Shown one piece after another: positions 8,164-17,156 of a DNA stretch of 64,000 nucleotides. Under the pieces are notes generated by a model, which saw nothing but the letters and a program-made list of their open reading frames with translations, had not been told where the DNA came from and searched no databases. Each line of letters opens with the position of its first letter. Position 1 is the stretch's first letter. Source of the DNA: Muricoccus harenae (GTDB taxonomy: Bacteria; Pseudomonadota; Alphaproteobacteria; Acetobacterales; Acetobacteraceae); the NCBI RefSeq assembly GCF_009848505.1, contig NZ_WWDL01000026.1:28368-92367 (forward strand). The letters are read 5' to 3'. The position numbers and the translations under genes are program-made.

Positions 8164-8699
8164 TCGCTCCTTACCTCCGAGACGCGCAGCGGCGCGAGGC
8201 CGCGTAGGAAATGGGCCGCCCCATCCTCGTCGTAGAGCGGATCCTCGGCGGAGAGGAACAGGAAGAACCGGTCTTCGCTTGCGCGGTGAAAGCCGCGCGC
8301 GAAGAAGGCCGGGTGGTGCAGCCGCGGCAAGCCGTTCAGCGCCAGCATCCCGATCAGCGCCGCGGCACAGGCCCAGAGGATGGCGACGAGATAGGTGGTG
8401 GGCAGGAAGACCGGCCAGGCATTCGGTGGCCGCCCCCCGACATTCACGGGATAGAGGTGAACGGAGACATACCACGCCGCCCCCGCCGAGATCGCCGCCC
8501 CAGCCGCCGCTGCCGCCATGGCAATGTATCCCACCGGCGCCGCGCTGACGCCCAGCGCCTCCGCCGCCTCTGGCACCGGATAGGGCGAATAGGCCTCGAG
8601 GCGGGTCCAGCCAGCGGCACGGGCCGTGCGCACGGCCGCCGTCATGGTCTCGGCTTCATCGAATTCGGCCATCAGGCCGAAAGGAGGCGGATGGCTCAA
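8160..8699 (-). CDS. actD: Alternative Complex III subunit ActD (DUF3341), TTG start
   Basis: A 179-residue DUF3341 protein with two membrane helices (about 55-78 and 102-125), the ActD subunit of ACIII. The best start is TTG at 8699, fused to the actC stop as TTGA, because the GAGGAGGAGGAG run that encodes the end of ActC makes an ideal ribosome site a few bases upstream, and because the resulting N-terminus (PPPFGLMAEFDEAE) keeps the FGLMAEFD block conserved in DUF3341 proteins. The ATG at 8672, inside that block, has no ribosome site. It overlaps actE by 4 bp. Confidence 0.88.
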   Translation of the reverse strand: MSHPPPFGLMAEFDEAETMTAAVRTARAAGWTRLEAYSPYPVPEAAEALGVSAAPVGYIAMAAAAAGAAISAGAAWYVSVHLYPVNVGGRPPNAWPVFLPTTYLVAILWACAAALIGMLALNGLPRLHHPAFFARGFHRASEDRFFLFLSAEDPLYDEDGAAHFLRGLAPLRVSEVRSE

Positions 8700-10018
8700 C
8701 GCTCCTCCTCCTCCGCCTCGGTCTCGCTTTCCTCGTGCCGTGTCTCGAACATGGATACAGCGGGGATCATGCGGCCGAACAGCAGCAGCACCATGGCGAA
8801 GAGCGCGACCGTGCCGCCCAGCAGTCCCCATTCCGCAGGGCTCGGCGTGTAGCCGCGCGACATGGTGGGCAGGTGGTCCCGCAGCAGCCCGTCGACCACG
8901 ATGGACCAGCGATCAAGCCACACACCCGCCGCCGCCAGGATCCCGACCGGCACGACCACGGCGGCACGGGACCGTAAGCCCGCGAACCACAGAACCTGCG
9001 GCAGCAGGGCACCCAGCAGCACCGCGCCCCAATAGGCCGGCGCACCTGCCCCGAGCACGCGCGCGGAAAGCGCCGCTCGGGTGGTCTCGTCCTCCTCCAG
9101 GAAGCCGACCAGCAGCTCATGCGCATAGGCCAGCCCCGCCGCCAGCCCCGCGCAGGCCAGCAGCCGCGCGAGCAGGTCCATGTCCGCATCATCCACGAAG
9201 CGCTCCAGCGAGAGCGCCATCCGCAGCACCGCCGCGAGGGCCAGCACCACGCCGAGGCCCGAGGGCAGGCCCGTGACCACCACATGCAGCGGCAGCCGCG
9301 CCTGGTGCCAGGCGGGCACGAGGGTGGTGGCGAATTCCAGCGCCACCACCGTCTGCGCCCAGAGCAGCAGCGGCAGCACCATGGCCGCGACGAGGCGATA
9401 GGCCGCCTGGTGCCGGTGCCAATGCGTGACCGAGCCGCGCCAGCCGAGCGCGAACAGGCCATAGGCCCGCGCCGCACGGATGCGCCCGCGCGCTGCCGCG
9501 CGATCCCGCATGGTCGCGAGATCCGGAATCAGCCCGATGAACCAGAAGAGGGAGGTGACGATGACATGTGACATGATTCCCCAGAAATCCCAGACCAGCG
9601 GGCTGCCGAATTGCGGCCAGAGGCCCGCGCGATGGGGATAGGCGAGGGTCCAGTGGAACAGCCACGGCCGCCCCAGATGCAGGATCGGGTAGAGGGCGGC
9701 CGCGAGGATGGCGGCCAGGGCCGCCGCCTCGGCGAAGCGGTTCACGGCGGTGCGCAGCCCGTGGCGCCGCAGTACCAGGATGGCAGCGAAGAGGCTGGCG
9801 GCATTGGCGATGCCGATCCACCAGGCATAGGCGATCAGGTCGAAGCCCCAGACATGGGGAATGTTGTTCCCCCAGACCCCGATGCCCGCCACCAGCACGG
9901 CGGAGACGGAAATCCCCAGCAGCAGTATCCCCGCCGCGCAAAGCAGGACCGCGATCCGGAAGCCCCAGGCTCCCGGTCGCAACGCGGCCTCGGCGACGGG
10001 CGCGGTGATGTCACTCAC
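8696..10018 (-). CDS. actC: Alternative Complex III quinol-binding subunit ActC (NrfD/PsrC-like)
   Basis: A 440-residue NrfD/PsrC-family membrane protein with about ten helices, the main quinol-oxidising membrane subunit of ACIII. Seen: the helix pattern of the family and conserved stretches such as AYAWWIGIANAASLF (about 64-78) and HLGRPWLFHW (114-123). Its C-terminus is a run of acidic residues (HEESETEAEEEER) whose codons also give the ribosome site of actD. The start ATG overlaps the actB stop by 4 bp. It works with ActB, which receives the electrons. Confidence 0.93.
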   Translation of the reverse strand: MSDITAPVAEAALRPGAWGFRIAVLLCAAGILLLGISVSAVLVAGIGVWGNNIPHVWGFDLIAYAWWIGIANAASLFAAILVLRRHGLRTAVNRFAEAAALAAILAAALYPILHLGRPWLFHWTLAYPHRAGLWPQFGSPLVWDFWGIMSHVIVTSLFWFIGLIPDLATMRDRAAARGRIRAARAYGLFALGWRGSVTHWHRHQAAYRLVAAMVLPLLLWAQTVVALEFATTLVPAWHQARLPLHVVVTGLPSGLGVVLALAAVLRMALSLERFVDDADMDLLARLLACAGLAAGLAYAHELLVGFLEEDETTRAALSARVLGAGAPAYWGAVLLGALLPQVLWFAGLRSRAAVVVPVGILAAAGVWLDRWSIVVDGLLRDHLPTMSRGYTPSPAEWGLLGGTVALFAMVLLLFGRMIPAVSMFETRHEESETEAEEEER

Positions 10019-12828
10019 GGCGCGTCCTCCGTATCCGTCGCGACACGCGCGAGATAGGTGGTGCGGGGCCGCGTGCCGAGCTGCCCGAGCATGGCGTAAT
10101 GCCGCCCGCCCTGCCGCGCACGGGAGACGTCGCTTTCAGGGTCGTTGATGTCGCCGAAGGTGATGGCGCGCGTCGGGCAGGCGCGCTGGCATGCCGTCTC
10201 CACCTCCCCGTCCTGCAACGCGCGCCCCTCCGTGGAGGCGGCGCTGCGGGCGGTCGTGATGCGATGGACGCAATAGGTGCATTTCTCCATCACTCCGCGC
10301 GGGCGGAGCGAGACATCCGGGTTGCGCGCCGGCGTGTCGAGGAAGCGGCGATGGTCCGACCAGTTGAAGCGCCGCACCTTGTAGGGGCAGTTGTTGGAGC
10401 ATGTGCGCGTGCCGATGCAGCGCGGATACACCATCACGTTCAGCCCCTCATGGTCGTGCAGCGTGGCGTTCACGGGGCACACGGGCTCGCAGGGCGCCTG
10501 CTCGCAATGCATGCAGGGCACGGGCTGGAAGCTGGCGGCGGGATTCTCCTCCGGCCCGTGGTGGTAGCGGTCCACGCGCAGCCAGTGCATCTCGCGCCCC
10601 TGGCTGACGGCAAGCGGCCCGACCACGGGCACGTTGTTCTCCGCCTGGCAGGCCAGGGCACAGGCGTTGCAGCCGATGCAGGCATCCAGGTCGATCGCCA
10701 TGCCCCAGGCATGGCCGGGATAGGGCCAATCCTTGTACAGCGAAGCGTCGCGCTCCGGCTGCGGCAGGGCCTCGCCCGGGGCGACGGTGCGGATGGCCTC
10801 GCTGGAATCGATGCGGTGGTGGGAGTCGGTCGTGACGAGCGGTGCCTTGCGACCCGTGGGACGCAGCGACAGGCCCGGCGCAACCCAGGCGCCATCCGCC
10901 GGCCGGAGCGCATAGGCGTCGAAGCCCCGCCCCTCCCCCACCGGCCCGCCCGCCCGCCGACCGCCGCCGAGCGGCAGGGTGACGCAGCCCGGCGCGTGGC
11001 CCGGCATAGGCCAGAAGGGGGCGAGGAGGCTGCGCCCGCCGAGGCTCAGCTCCACCTCATCCCCAGGCGATAGGCCGAACTCCGCGGCGGTGGCCGGGGC
11101 CATCAGGGCCGCATTGCCCCAGGTGATCTTGGTTAGCGGGCGCGGCATCTCCTGCAGCCAGGCCTCATGCGCCTCCGCGCCGCCGCGCGTGCCGGAATCG
11201 GGCGCGAAAACCGCTGCCAGTCCAGACGGCAGGAGTGGCGACGGGCGGTCCCAGTTCGCACCCAGGGGAAGCTCCAATGGGGTGGGCGGATCGCCCGCAA
11301 TTCCTTCCTCCAGCGCACCAGCCCAGCGCGCGTCGAAACCTTCCTCGCCCCAGGCCGCGCGCCAGCTGGCCTCCACCGCCGCCCGGGCGGTGACGGAAGC
11401 GCCGAGCAGCACCGAGAGAAGCTCCACCTCCCCCCAGGCCTCCTCCACGAGCGGCACGGTGGCGGGCTGGCGAATGGCCGGGGTGCCATCGAAGGCGCGG
11501 GAATCGCCCCAGGCTTCCAGGGGATGCGGCAAAGGGACATGCCAGCTGCAGAGGCGGGCCGTCTCGTCCTGCCGGAAGCCGAGATGCAGTGCGAAGGGCA
11601 GCTTGCGGAGGGCAGCCTCGAAGCCGAGGGCGGCGGGGGCATCATAGGCCGGGTTGGCGCCGAAGATGAGACAATGCGTCACCTCCCCCGCCGCCATCTC
11701 GGCTGCCAGGGTGGCGAGGGAAGCCCCCATCGGCTCCGGCCGCGCCAGCGGGTGGGGCAGCAGGCGCAAGGCGCTGCTGCCGAGCCGCCGGTTCATCGCA
11801 TGGGCGAGCGCATGGAGGGCCGCACTGCCATGGCCCGCGATGACCAATGCCTCCGGCCCCGCCGCGGCCAGGGCGGAGGCGACTTCCGCCGCTGCCGGAT
11901 GCTGGCCGCCGGCTGCTAATCCCTCAACACCCAGCGCCGCGGCGACCGCGCGGGCGAAGGGCTCGGCCTCGGCGGGGTGGAGCGGAATGCGGTGATCGGC
12001 ACGCGCGCCGGAGAGGCTAAGCGCGGCCTCCGCGACGATGAGCCTCGGTGCGCGCCCGGCCCTGCGCGCACCGATCCAGTCCCGCGCGTGGCGCAGGTGC
12101 CCCGGCATCGTGCCCAGCGGGTCCGCGCCGAGGCAGAGCACGGTCCGGGCGCGCCCCATCTCCGGCACCGCGGTGGCGGGTCGGCCGAAGGCACGCATTG
12201 CGCCTTCCAGCGCCGCATCATCGGCCAGCGGATCGTGCTGGTGCCAGCGGGCTTCCGGGAAGGCGGCGAGCACCTGCCCCATTACCCGGCCCAGGGTGGG
12301 GGAGGAAACCGGGCCGGTGAGGATACGCAGCCCGCGCCCGCCGCGCGGCGCCAGCTCGGCCCGCATGTTGGCGAGGGCGTCCTGCAGCATCGCCGTTGGT
12401 ACCGGGCGGCCGTCCCGCCGGATGCGGCGGGACCGGTGCGGGTCGTGCAGCGAGAGCACGGCCGCCTCCGCGAAAATATCGGTGGCGCCGAGGCTGGCGG
12501 GATGGCGCGGATTGCCCTCCAGCTTCACCGCATGGCCGTTGCGGGTGCGGACCACCACGCCGCGCGACAGCCCATCCATCTCCAGCACCGTGGCGTATTC
12601 GGCCGAAGCGGCCGCCGCATCGGCGGCGCGCGCGGGGGCGTGCAGCGGATGGCCGTGCTCCGGCACGTCGTCGCAGCCGGCCAGGCTCGCCAGGGCGAGG
12701 GACGCCCCCATCAACCGCAGCGCGTCGCGCCGCTCCAGCGCAGCCTGGGGGGCGGAGGCTAGGGCGGCGGGCTGCGGCGGCTCGGCCGCCGGATCGGGGC
12801 CGCGCCGGGGTCCGGTACGGTCGCTCAT
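10015..12828 (-). CDS. actB: Alternative Complex III iron-sulfur subunit ActB
   Basis: A 937-residue periplasmic subunit joining a molybdopterin-oxidoreductase-like N-terminal part (about 30-650, with a twin-arginine-like leader ERRDALRLMG and lipobox SLAGC) to a ferredoxin-like C-terminal part. Seen: cysteine clusters DACIGCNACALAC, PCMHCEQAPCEPVC, PRCIGTRTCSNNCPYK, and EKCTYC with ACQRACP, enough for four Fe-S centres. In studied ACIII enzymes the first domain carries no molybdenum cofactor, and the same is assumed here. ActB relays electrons from the quinol site to the ActA and ActE hemes. It overlaps actA and actC by 4 bp each. Confidence 0.95.
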   Translation of the reverse strand: MSDRTGPRRGPDPAAEPPQPAALASAPQAALERRDALRLMGASLALASLAGCDDVPEHGHPLHAPARAADAAAASAEYATVLEMDGLSRGVVVRTRNGHAVKLEGNPRHPASLGATDIFAEAAVLSLHDPHRSRRIRRDGRPVPTAMLQDALANMRAELAPRGGRGLRILTGPVSSPTLGRVMGQVLAAFPEARWHQHDPLADDAALEGAMRAFGRPATAVPEMGRARTVLCLGADPLGTMPGHLRHARDWIGARRAGRAPRLIVAEAALSLSGARADHRIPLHPAEAEPFARAVAAALGVEGLAAGGQHPAAAEVASALAAAGPEALVIAGHGSAALHALAHAMNRRLGSSALRLLPHPLARPEPMGASLATLAAEMAAGEVTHCLIFGANPAYDAPAALGFEAALRKLPFALHLGFRQDETARLCSWHVPLPHPLEAWGDSRAFDGTPAIRQPATVPLVEEAWGEVELLSVLLGASVTARAAVEASWRAAWGEEGFDARWAGALEEGIAGDPPTPLELPLGANWDRPSPLLPSGLAAVFAPDSGTRGGAEAHEAWLQEMPRPLTKITWGNAALMAPATAAEFGLSPGDEVELSLGGRSLLAPFWPMPGHAPGCVTLPLGGGRRAGGPVGEGRGFDAYALRPADGAWVAPGLSLRPTGRKAPLVTTDSHHRIDSSEAIRTVAPGEALPQPERDASLYKDWPYPGHAWGMAIDLDACIGCNACALACQAENNVPVVGPLAVSQGREMHWLRVDRYHHGPEENPAASFQPVPCMHCEQAPCEPVCPVNATLHDHEGLNVMVYPRCIGTRTCSNNCPYKVRRFNWSDHRRFLDTPARNPDVSLRPRGVMEKCTYCVHRITTARSAASTEGRALQDGEVETACQRACPTRAITFGDINDPESDVSRARQGGRHYAMLGQLGTRPRTTYLARVATDTEDAP

Positions 12829-13460
12829 CGGTGGCAGGTCGAACAGCGGGTCAATGGCGAGACCTCCACGCCGTAATGCTCGTAGCGCAGGGATTGCAGG
12901 CCATGGGGCCGGACGGCCGGCGCCGCCGCGGGCTGCGTGCCGGCTGCCGGGTTCCGGTGGCAGTCGAGGCAGAAGCCCATGGAGAGCGTTTCGGCCCGTG
13001 CCGTGCGCGGCATCTCCTGAACCTTGCCGTGGCAGCTCTCGCAGGTGACCCCCGCCTGGCTATGGGCGGCGTGGTCGAAGCGCGCATGGTCCGGCAGCCG
13101 GCTGACCGAGGACCATTCCACCGCCGCCCTGCGCGCGATCGCCGCCCGCAGGGGGGCGAACTGCGCCGTGACGTTCCAGACACGCTCATGGCAGCCGAGG
13201 CAGGTCTCGGCACTCGGCATCCCTGCATCCGTCCTGCGCTCGACCCCCGCATGGCAGAAGCGGCAATCGAGCCCGAGGTCGCCGGCATGGACCGCATGGC
13301 TGAAGGGAATGGGCTGCGCCGCCGGGCGCCCGATGGCCCAGGCATTGCCCGATCGCACATAGGCAAAGACCGCCGCCCCGATCAGCAGGACCAGGGCGGC
13401 ACCGACGATCAGCGCCAGCCGCAACCGGGCGTCAGCCTGGGTGGTGAAGATCTGCGCCAT
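12825..13460 (-). CDS. actA: Alternative Complex III penta-heme cytochrome ActA
   Basis: A 211-residue protein with one N-terminal membrane anchor (about 12-36) and five heme motifs in order: CRFCH, CLGCH, CESCH, CLDCH and CSTCH, the last at the very C-terminus. It is the penta-heme ActA subunit, the periplasmic electron wire of ACIII. Two adjacent ATG codons (13463 and 13460) follow AGGGAG; the second has better spacing and gives MAQIFTTQ. The first gene of the operon; the 3' end of the solute-binding gene before it lies about 80 bp upstream, leaving room for a promoter that I could not define. Confidence 0.92.
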   Translation of the reverse strand: MAQIFTTQADARLRLALIVGAALVLLIGAAVFAYVRSGNAWAIGRPAAQPIPFSHAVHAGDLGLDCRFCHAGVERRTDAGMPSAETCLGCHERVWNVTAQFAPLRAAIARRAAVEWSSVSRLPDHARFDHAAHSQAGVTCESCHGKVQEMPRTARAETLSMGFCLDCHRNPAAGTQPAAAPAVRPHGLQSLRYEHYGVEVSPLTRCSTCHR

Positions 13461-13538
13461 CATGCTCCCTGGGCCGGACCGAAGGGCCAACGCCAGGAAG
13501 CACAGATGGTTGGACGCGGGGCCGCGGCCCTGTGCAGA

Positions 13539-15152
13539 TCAGGCGAGCGTCGTCAGGTCCTGGAACCAGTGCTGCGCCTGGGTGTAGTTTCGGACGTTCC
13601 GGCCCAGCACATGCGGGTTGGTGTCATGCACCACGAAGACCAGCAGCGCCTGGTCCACCACCCGCTCATGCACGCGTGCCATCAGCCGGTCCTGCTCCGC
13701 TACGTCGAAGGACTGCACCGCCTGGTCGATCAGCTTGTCGGTCTCGGCGTCCCTGGCGTGGGACCAGTTCACGCCCACCGGCGCGACCTGGTTAGAATGA
13801 AAGAAGCGCACAAGGGCGTAAAGCGGATCGGAAGTGACATAGGCTACGTTATTGGCCGTGATGCCGCGCATGGATTCATGCGCCGCGCCGTTGCGCCAGG
13901 CGGTGTAGAGCACTTCCAGCTCCACCGGCTGGAACTCCACCTCGATGCCAATCTCCTTCCAGGCCTGCTGGATGAACTCATTCATCGGCATGGACAGCAT
14001 CTGGCCCGAGCCGCCGGTGGCGATCAGAAACCTCGTCTTCATCGGGTTGCGCGGGGAGAAGCCGGCCGCCTGCACCAGCTTGCGCGCCTCGTCCGGGTCG
14101 TAGCGCACCTTGAAGGAGGGATTGCCGAACCAGGGGGAGGCCGGGTCCACCACGCCGGTCGCCGGCTTCGCCAGACCGCCGAGAAGGGCGACGATATCAT
14201 CCCGGTTGATGGCGAGGTTCGCCGCCTGCCGCAGCCGCAGGTCGCGCCAGGGCGAGCCTTCCAGCATGGACAGGTGGTAGTTCCACACATGCGGGGTGAC
14301 GTTCTCCACCACCCGGTTCCCGGCCGCCTTGAGCTGCGGCACCATGTCCAGCGCCGGCGTTTCGATCAGGTCCACCTGCCCGCTCAGCAGCGCATTGCTG
14401 CGCGTCACGGCATCGGGGGCGCAGACCAGTACCACGCGGTCCACCTTCGGCATCCGGTCCGGGTTCCAATAAGCCGTGTTCTTCACCAACTCCGCCCGTT
14501 CGCGCGGAACCAGCCGCGCCAGCCTGAAGGGTCCGGTGCCCGAAGGCTCGGAGGCGAAGCGGTCCCAGGAGCGGCCGAGCTTCTCGTATTGCGCCGGCGA
14601 GGAGACAAGGAACCACAGCAGCTGATAGGGGAAGAGGCTGTCCACCGCCTTGGTGGTCAGCTCCACCGTCATTGCATCCAGCTTCTTCCAAGAGGCGAGC
14701 GAAGGCAGGCGCGGCCGGACCTGCGCCGCCTGGCGCTGGTCGAAATGCGGCGCCTGATTGTTCATCACCTTCTCGAAGTTCCAGATCACCGCGTCGGCGT
14801 CCAAGGCCGAGCCGTCATGGAACTTCACGCCCTCGCGCAGCTTCAGGGTCCAGCGCTTGCGGTCAGCTGGATCGGCCTCCCAGGAGGTGGCGAGGCCTGG
14901 CACCAGCTTTCCAGGCCGGTCCGCCACATCCATCTCCCAGGCGACCAGCGGATCGTAGATGGTGTAGCCGGTGAACTGGTAGGCACCCGCCCCGCGGTCC
15001 GGCTGGCCCGCGGTGAGCGGGATGTCCGCCATCGAGATGCCGTAGCGCAGCACGCGCTCGGCGGTTTGGGCCTGGGCTTCGGAAATGATGAGGCCGGACG
15101 GCAGGGTGGCGAGGCCGGTGGCGCCCAGCAGGGCGCGGCGCGACAGGTTCAT
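13539..15152 (-). CDS. ABC importer solute-binding protein, family 5 (Dpp/Opp type)
   Basis: A 537-residue periplasmic binding protein of the dipeptide/oligopeptide family. It starts with a twin-arginine-like leader (SRRALLGATG, then AQAQ cleavage near 28). Seen: PGLATSWEAD, LREGVKFHDGS and EPSGTGPFRL, all classic family blocks. The start ATG at 15152 follows GGAGCAATCC; 16 extra upstream residues in the same frame lack a signal. It follows the permease genes but is parted from them by a strong hairpin at 15263-15282, so it may have its own promoter or be expressed at another level. It is a paralog of the protein at 19313 on the other side of the transporter. Confidence 0.92.
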   Translation of the reverse strand: MNLSRRALLGATGLATLPSGLIISEAQAQTAERVLRYGISMADIPLTAGQPDRGAGAYQFTGYTIYDPLVAWEMDVADRPGKLVPGLATSWEADPADRKRWTLKLREGVKFHDGSALDADAVIWNFEKVMNNQAPHFDQRQAAQVRPRLPSLASWKKLDAMTVELTTKAVDSLFPYQLLWFLVSSPAQYEKLGRSWDRFASEPSGTGPFRLARLVPRERAELVKNTAYWNPDRMPKVDRVVLVCAPDAVTRSNALLSGQVDLIETPALDMVPQLKAAGNRVVENVTPHVWNYHLSMLEGSPWRDLRLRQAANLAINRDDIVALLGGLAKPATGVVDPASPWFGNPSFKVRYDPDEARKLVQAAGFSPRNPMKTRFLIATGGSGQMLSMPMNEFIQQAWKEIGIEVEFQPVELEVLYTAWRNGAAHESMRGITANNVAYVTSDPLYALVRFFHSNQVAPVGVNWSHARDAETDKLIDQAVQSFDVAEQDRLMARVHERVVDQALLVFVVHDTNPHVLGRNVRNYTQAQHWFQDLTTLA

Positions 15153-15262
15153 GGATTGCTCCGGGTTGTCCCGAAGCCCGTTGCAATGGTTATGCCGCAA
15201 AAAAGAACCGGGCGCCCCAGTCTCCCTGGCGCACCCGCAAACCGATAAAAATTGAAGGGGGT

Positions 15263-15282
15263 CCGGGGGATACCTCCCCCGG
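15263..15282 (-). terminator. GC-rich hairpin between permease and binding-protein genes
   Basis: CCGGGGGA (15263-15270), loop TACC, TCCCCCGG (15275-15282) forms a perfect 8-bp stem, extended outward by GG/CC with one mismatch, just after the permease stop. On the minus strand no clear T-run follows. It belongs to the same sequence family as the hairpins at 38290, 39827, 49123 and 60792. Confidence 0.65.
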
Positions 15283-15288
15283 CCTTTG

Positions 15289-16194
15289 CTACCCCCTCAC
15301 ATCCATCGCTGTCCGCAGCCCATCGCTGACCATGTTGAAGCACATGCTCGTCACGAAGATGCAAACGCCCGGCAGCATGGCGATGAGGGGCTGGGTGTAG
15401 ATTGCCGTCCGCAGCGTGTTCAGCATCAGCCCCCATTCCGGCTCCGGCGGCTTGGTGCCGAGGCCGAGGAAGGAAAGGCCCGAGGCCAGGATCATCGAGA
15501 CGCTGATGAGGCTGGTTGCATAGACAAAGATCGGCCCCAGCACATTGGGCAGCACATGCACCCGCACGATGGTCATCGCCCCCGCGCCACTCGCCCGGGC
15601 TGATTCCACATAGTCCAGATTGCGGACAGAGGTGGTGGTGCTTTCCGCCACGCGGATGATCTGCGGGATGAACACCAGGGTCAGCGACAGCATGGCATTG
15701 GAGATGCCAGGCCCCAACGCGCCGGAGATGGCCACTGCCAGCAGCACGGAAGGGAAGGCGTAGAAGACGTCCGTCGTCCGCATGATGGCCATGTTGACCC
15801 AGCCACCCGCGAAGCCCGCGATCAGCCCCAGCGTGCCGCCGATGACGAAGGCGATGAGCACCGGCGTGATGCCGAGGAACCAGGATAGCCGTCCGCCATG
15901 AAGAAGCCGGGTGAGCATGTCCCGCCCCAGCTCATCCGTGCCCAGCGGATAGCGCCAGTCCTGGAAGCCGATCGGCCGCAGCCGGCGAATCATGCTCGTC
16001 TGGTAGGGATCATGCGGGGAAAGCCAGGGCGCGAAGATGATGGCCAGGGCCATCAGCAGCAGCACGAAGCCAAAGAAGAGCGTGACCGGGTCGCGCGAGA
16101 GGCGCCGGGCCACGCCTTGCCAGTAGCCCCGGTTAGGCGCCGGCACAGGCTGCGGCACGGCGATGACGGGTGTTGTCGCGGTGGTGGTGCTCAT
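15289..16194 (-). CDS. ABC importer permease (DppC-like)
   Basis: A 301-residue inner-membrane permease of the Dpp/Opp importer. Seen: a long N-terminal cytoplasmic tail (1-35), about six helices, the LGTDELGRDMLTRLLHGGR block (about 91-109) diagnostic of DppC/OppC proteins, and the EAA loop YVESARASGAGAMTIVRVHVLPN. Its ATG at 16194 overlaps the partner permease stop by 4 bp; a longer frame upstream is a shadow. The gene ends 7 bp from a strong hairpin. Confidence 0.93.
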   Translation of the reverse strand: MSTTTATTPVIAVPQPVPAPNRGYWQGVARRLSRDPVTLFFGFVLLLMALAIIFAPWLSPHDPYQTSMIRRLRPIGFQDWRYPLGTDELGRDMLTRLLHGGRLSWFLGITPVLIAFVIGGTLGLIAGFAGGWVNMAIMRTTDVFYAFPSVLLAVAISGALGPGISNAMLSLTLVFIPQIIRVAESTTTSVRNLDYVESARASGAGAMTIVRVHVLPNVLGPIFVYATSLISVSMILASGLSFLGLGTKPPEPEWGLMLNTLRTAIYTQPLIAMLPGVCIFVTSMCFNMVSDGLRTAMDVRG

Positions 16195-17144
16195 GCGCGG
16201 CGGATCCGGGGGTCGAGCGCGGTCTGGATGAGGTCCACCGCGAGGTTGAGCGCCACGAAGAAGATGGCCAGCACCAGGATCGTGCCCTGCAGCACCGGCA
16301 GGTCTCGCTGGAAGATGGCGCTGTTCAGCAGGAAGCCGGTGCCCGGCCAGGAGAACACCGTCTCCACCAGGATGGAGCCGCCCATCAGGTAGCCAAGCTG
16401 GAGACCCATCACCGCCAGCACGGAGGGCGCCGCATTCTTCACCACATGCAGCGCGATCCCGCCCCGCCGCAGCCCCTTGCCGCGCAGGGTGGTCACGAAG
16501 TCCTGGTTCAGCAGCTCCATCACCACGCCACGCACGGTGCGGGTGATGATGCCCATGGGGATGACCGAAAGGGTCACGGCCGGCAGGACAAGGTACTTGA
16601 TGTGCTCCCAGTCCCAGGCCCAGGAGCCGGAGCCGCCAGGCCCCGCGCCCATGGCGGGCAGCCAGTTCAGCGTTACGCTGAACAGCACCACCATCACCAT
16701 GCCCAGCCAATAGTGCGGAATGGAGACGCCCGCCGCCGCGAAGCCCACCGCCAGCTTGTCCAGCCAGCTGCCGCGGAACACTGCGGCAATGGTGCCCAGG
16801 ATCGAGCCCATCACGAAGCCGATCCCGGCCGCGGCCAGCGCCAGCATCAGCGTGTTCCCGATGGCCGAGACCAGATCCGCCGTGACCGGCCGCCCGGTGG
16901 CGAGCGAGCGCCCGAGATCGCCCTGCACCACGCGGGAGAGCCAGATCCCGAACTGCACCGGTAGCGGCTTGTCCAGCCCATAGTCACGGCGGACCTGTTC
17001 CACCACCTCCTGCGGGGCGTCGGCGGGCACGATGGCGTTGATCGGATCGCCCGGGGCGATCTGCACGAGCATGAAGCAGACCAGCCCCACGGCCAGGGCA
17101 ATGGGAATGGCGTAGAGGATGCGGCGGATCAGGTAGAGGAGCAT
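16191..17144 (-). CDS. ABC importer permease (DppB-like)
   Basis: A 317-residue permease with about six helices, starting MLLYLIRRILYAIPIALAVG. Seen: the N-terminal membrane helix typical of DppB, the PGDPINAI stretch, and a cytoplasmic EAA loop NQDFVTTLRGKGLRRGGIALHVVKN (given here as key part: DFVTTLRGKGL). It pairs with the DppC-like subunit to form the import channel. It lies 12 bp after the DppD-like ATPase, inside the operon. Confidence 0.93.
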   Translation of the reverse strand: MLLYLIRRILYAIPIALAVGLVCFMLVQIAPGDPINAIVPADAPQEVVEQVRRDYGLDKPLPVQFGIWLSRVVQGDLGRSLATGRPVTADLVSAIGNTLMLALAAAGIGFVMGSILGTIAAVFRGSWLDKLAVGFAAAGVSIPHYWLGMVMVVLFSVTLNWLPAMGAGPGGSGSWAWDWEHIKYLVLPAVTLSVIPMGIITRTVRGVVMELLNQDFVTTLRGKGLRRGGIALHVVKNAAPSVLAVMGLQLGYLMGGSILVETVFSWPGTGFLLNSAIFQRDLPVLQGTILVLAIFFVALNLAVDLIQTALDPRIRRA

Positions 17145-17156
17145 GGTTCCTCCGGC

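Noticed and set aside
12396..15248. 950-residue plus-strand open frame
   Set aside because: It crosses antisense of actB, actA and a binding-protein gene, all with clear family motifs on the other strand.
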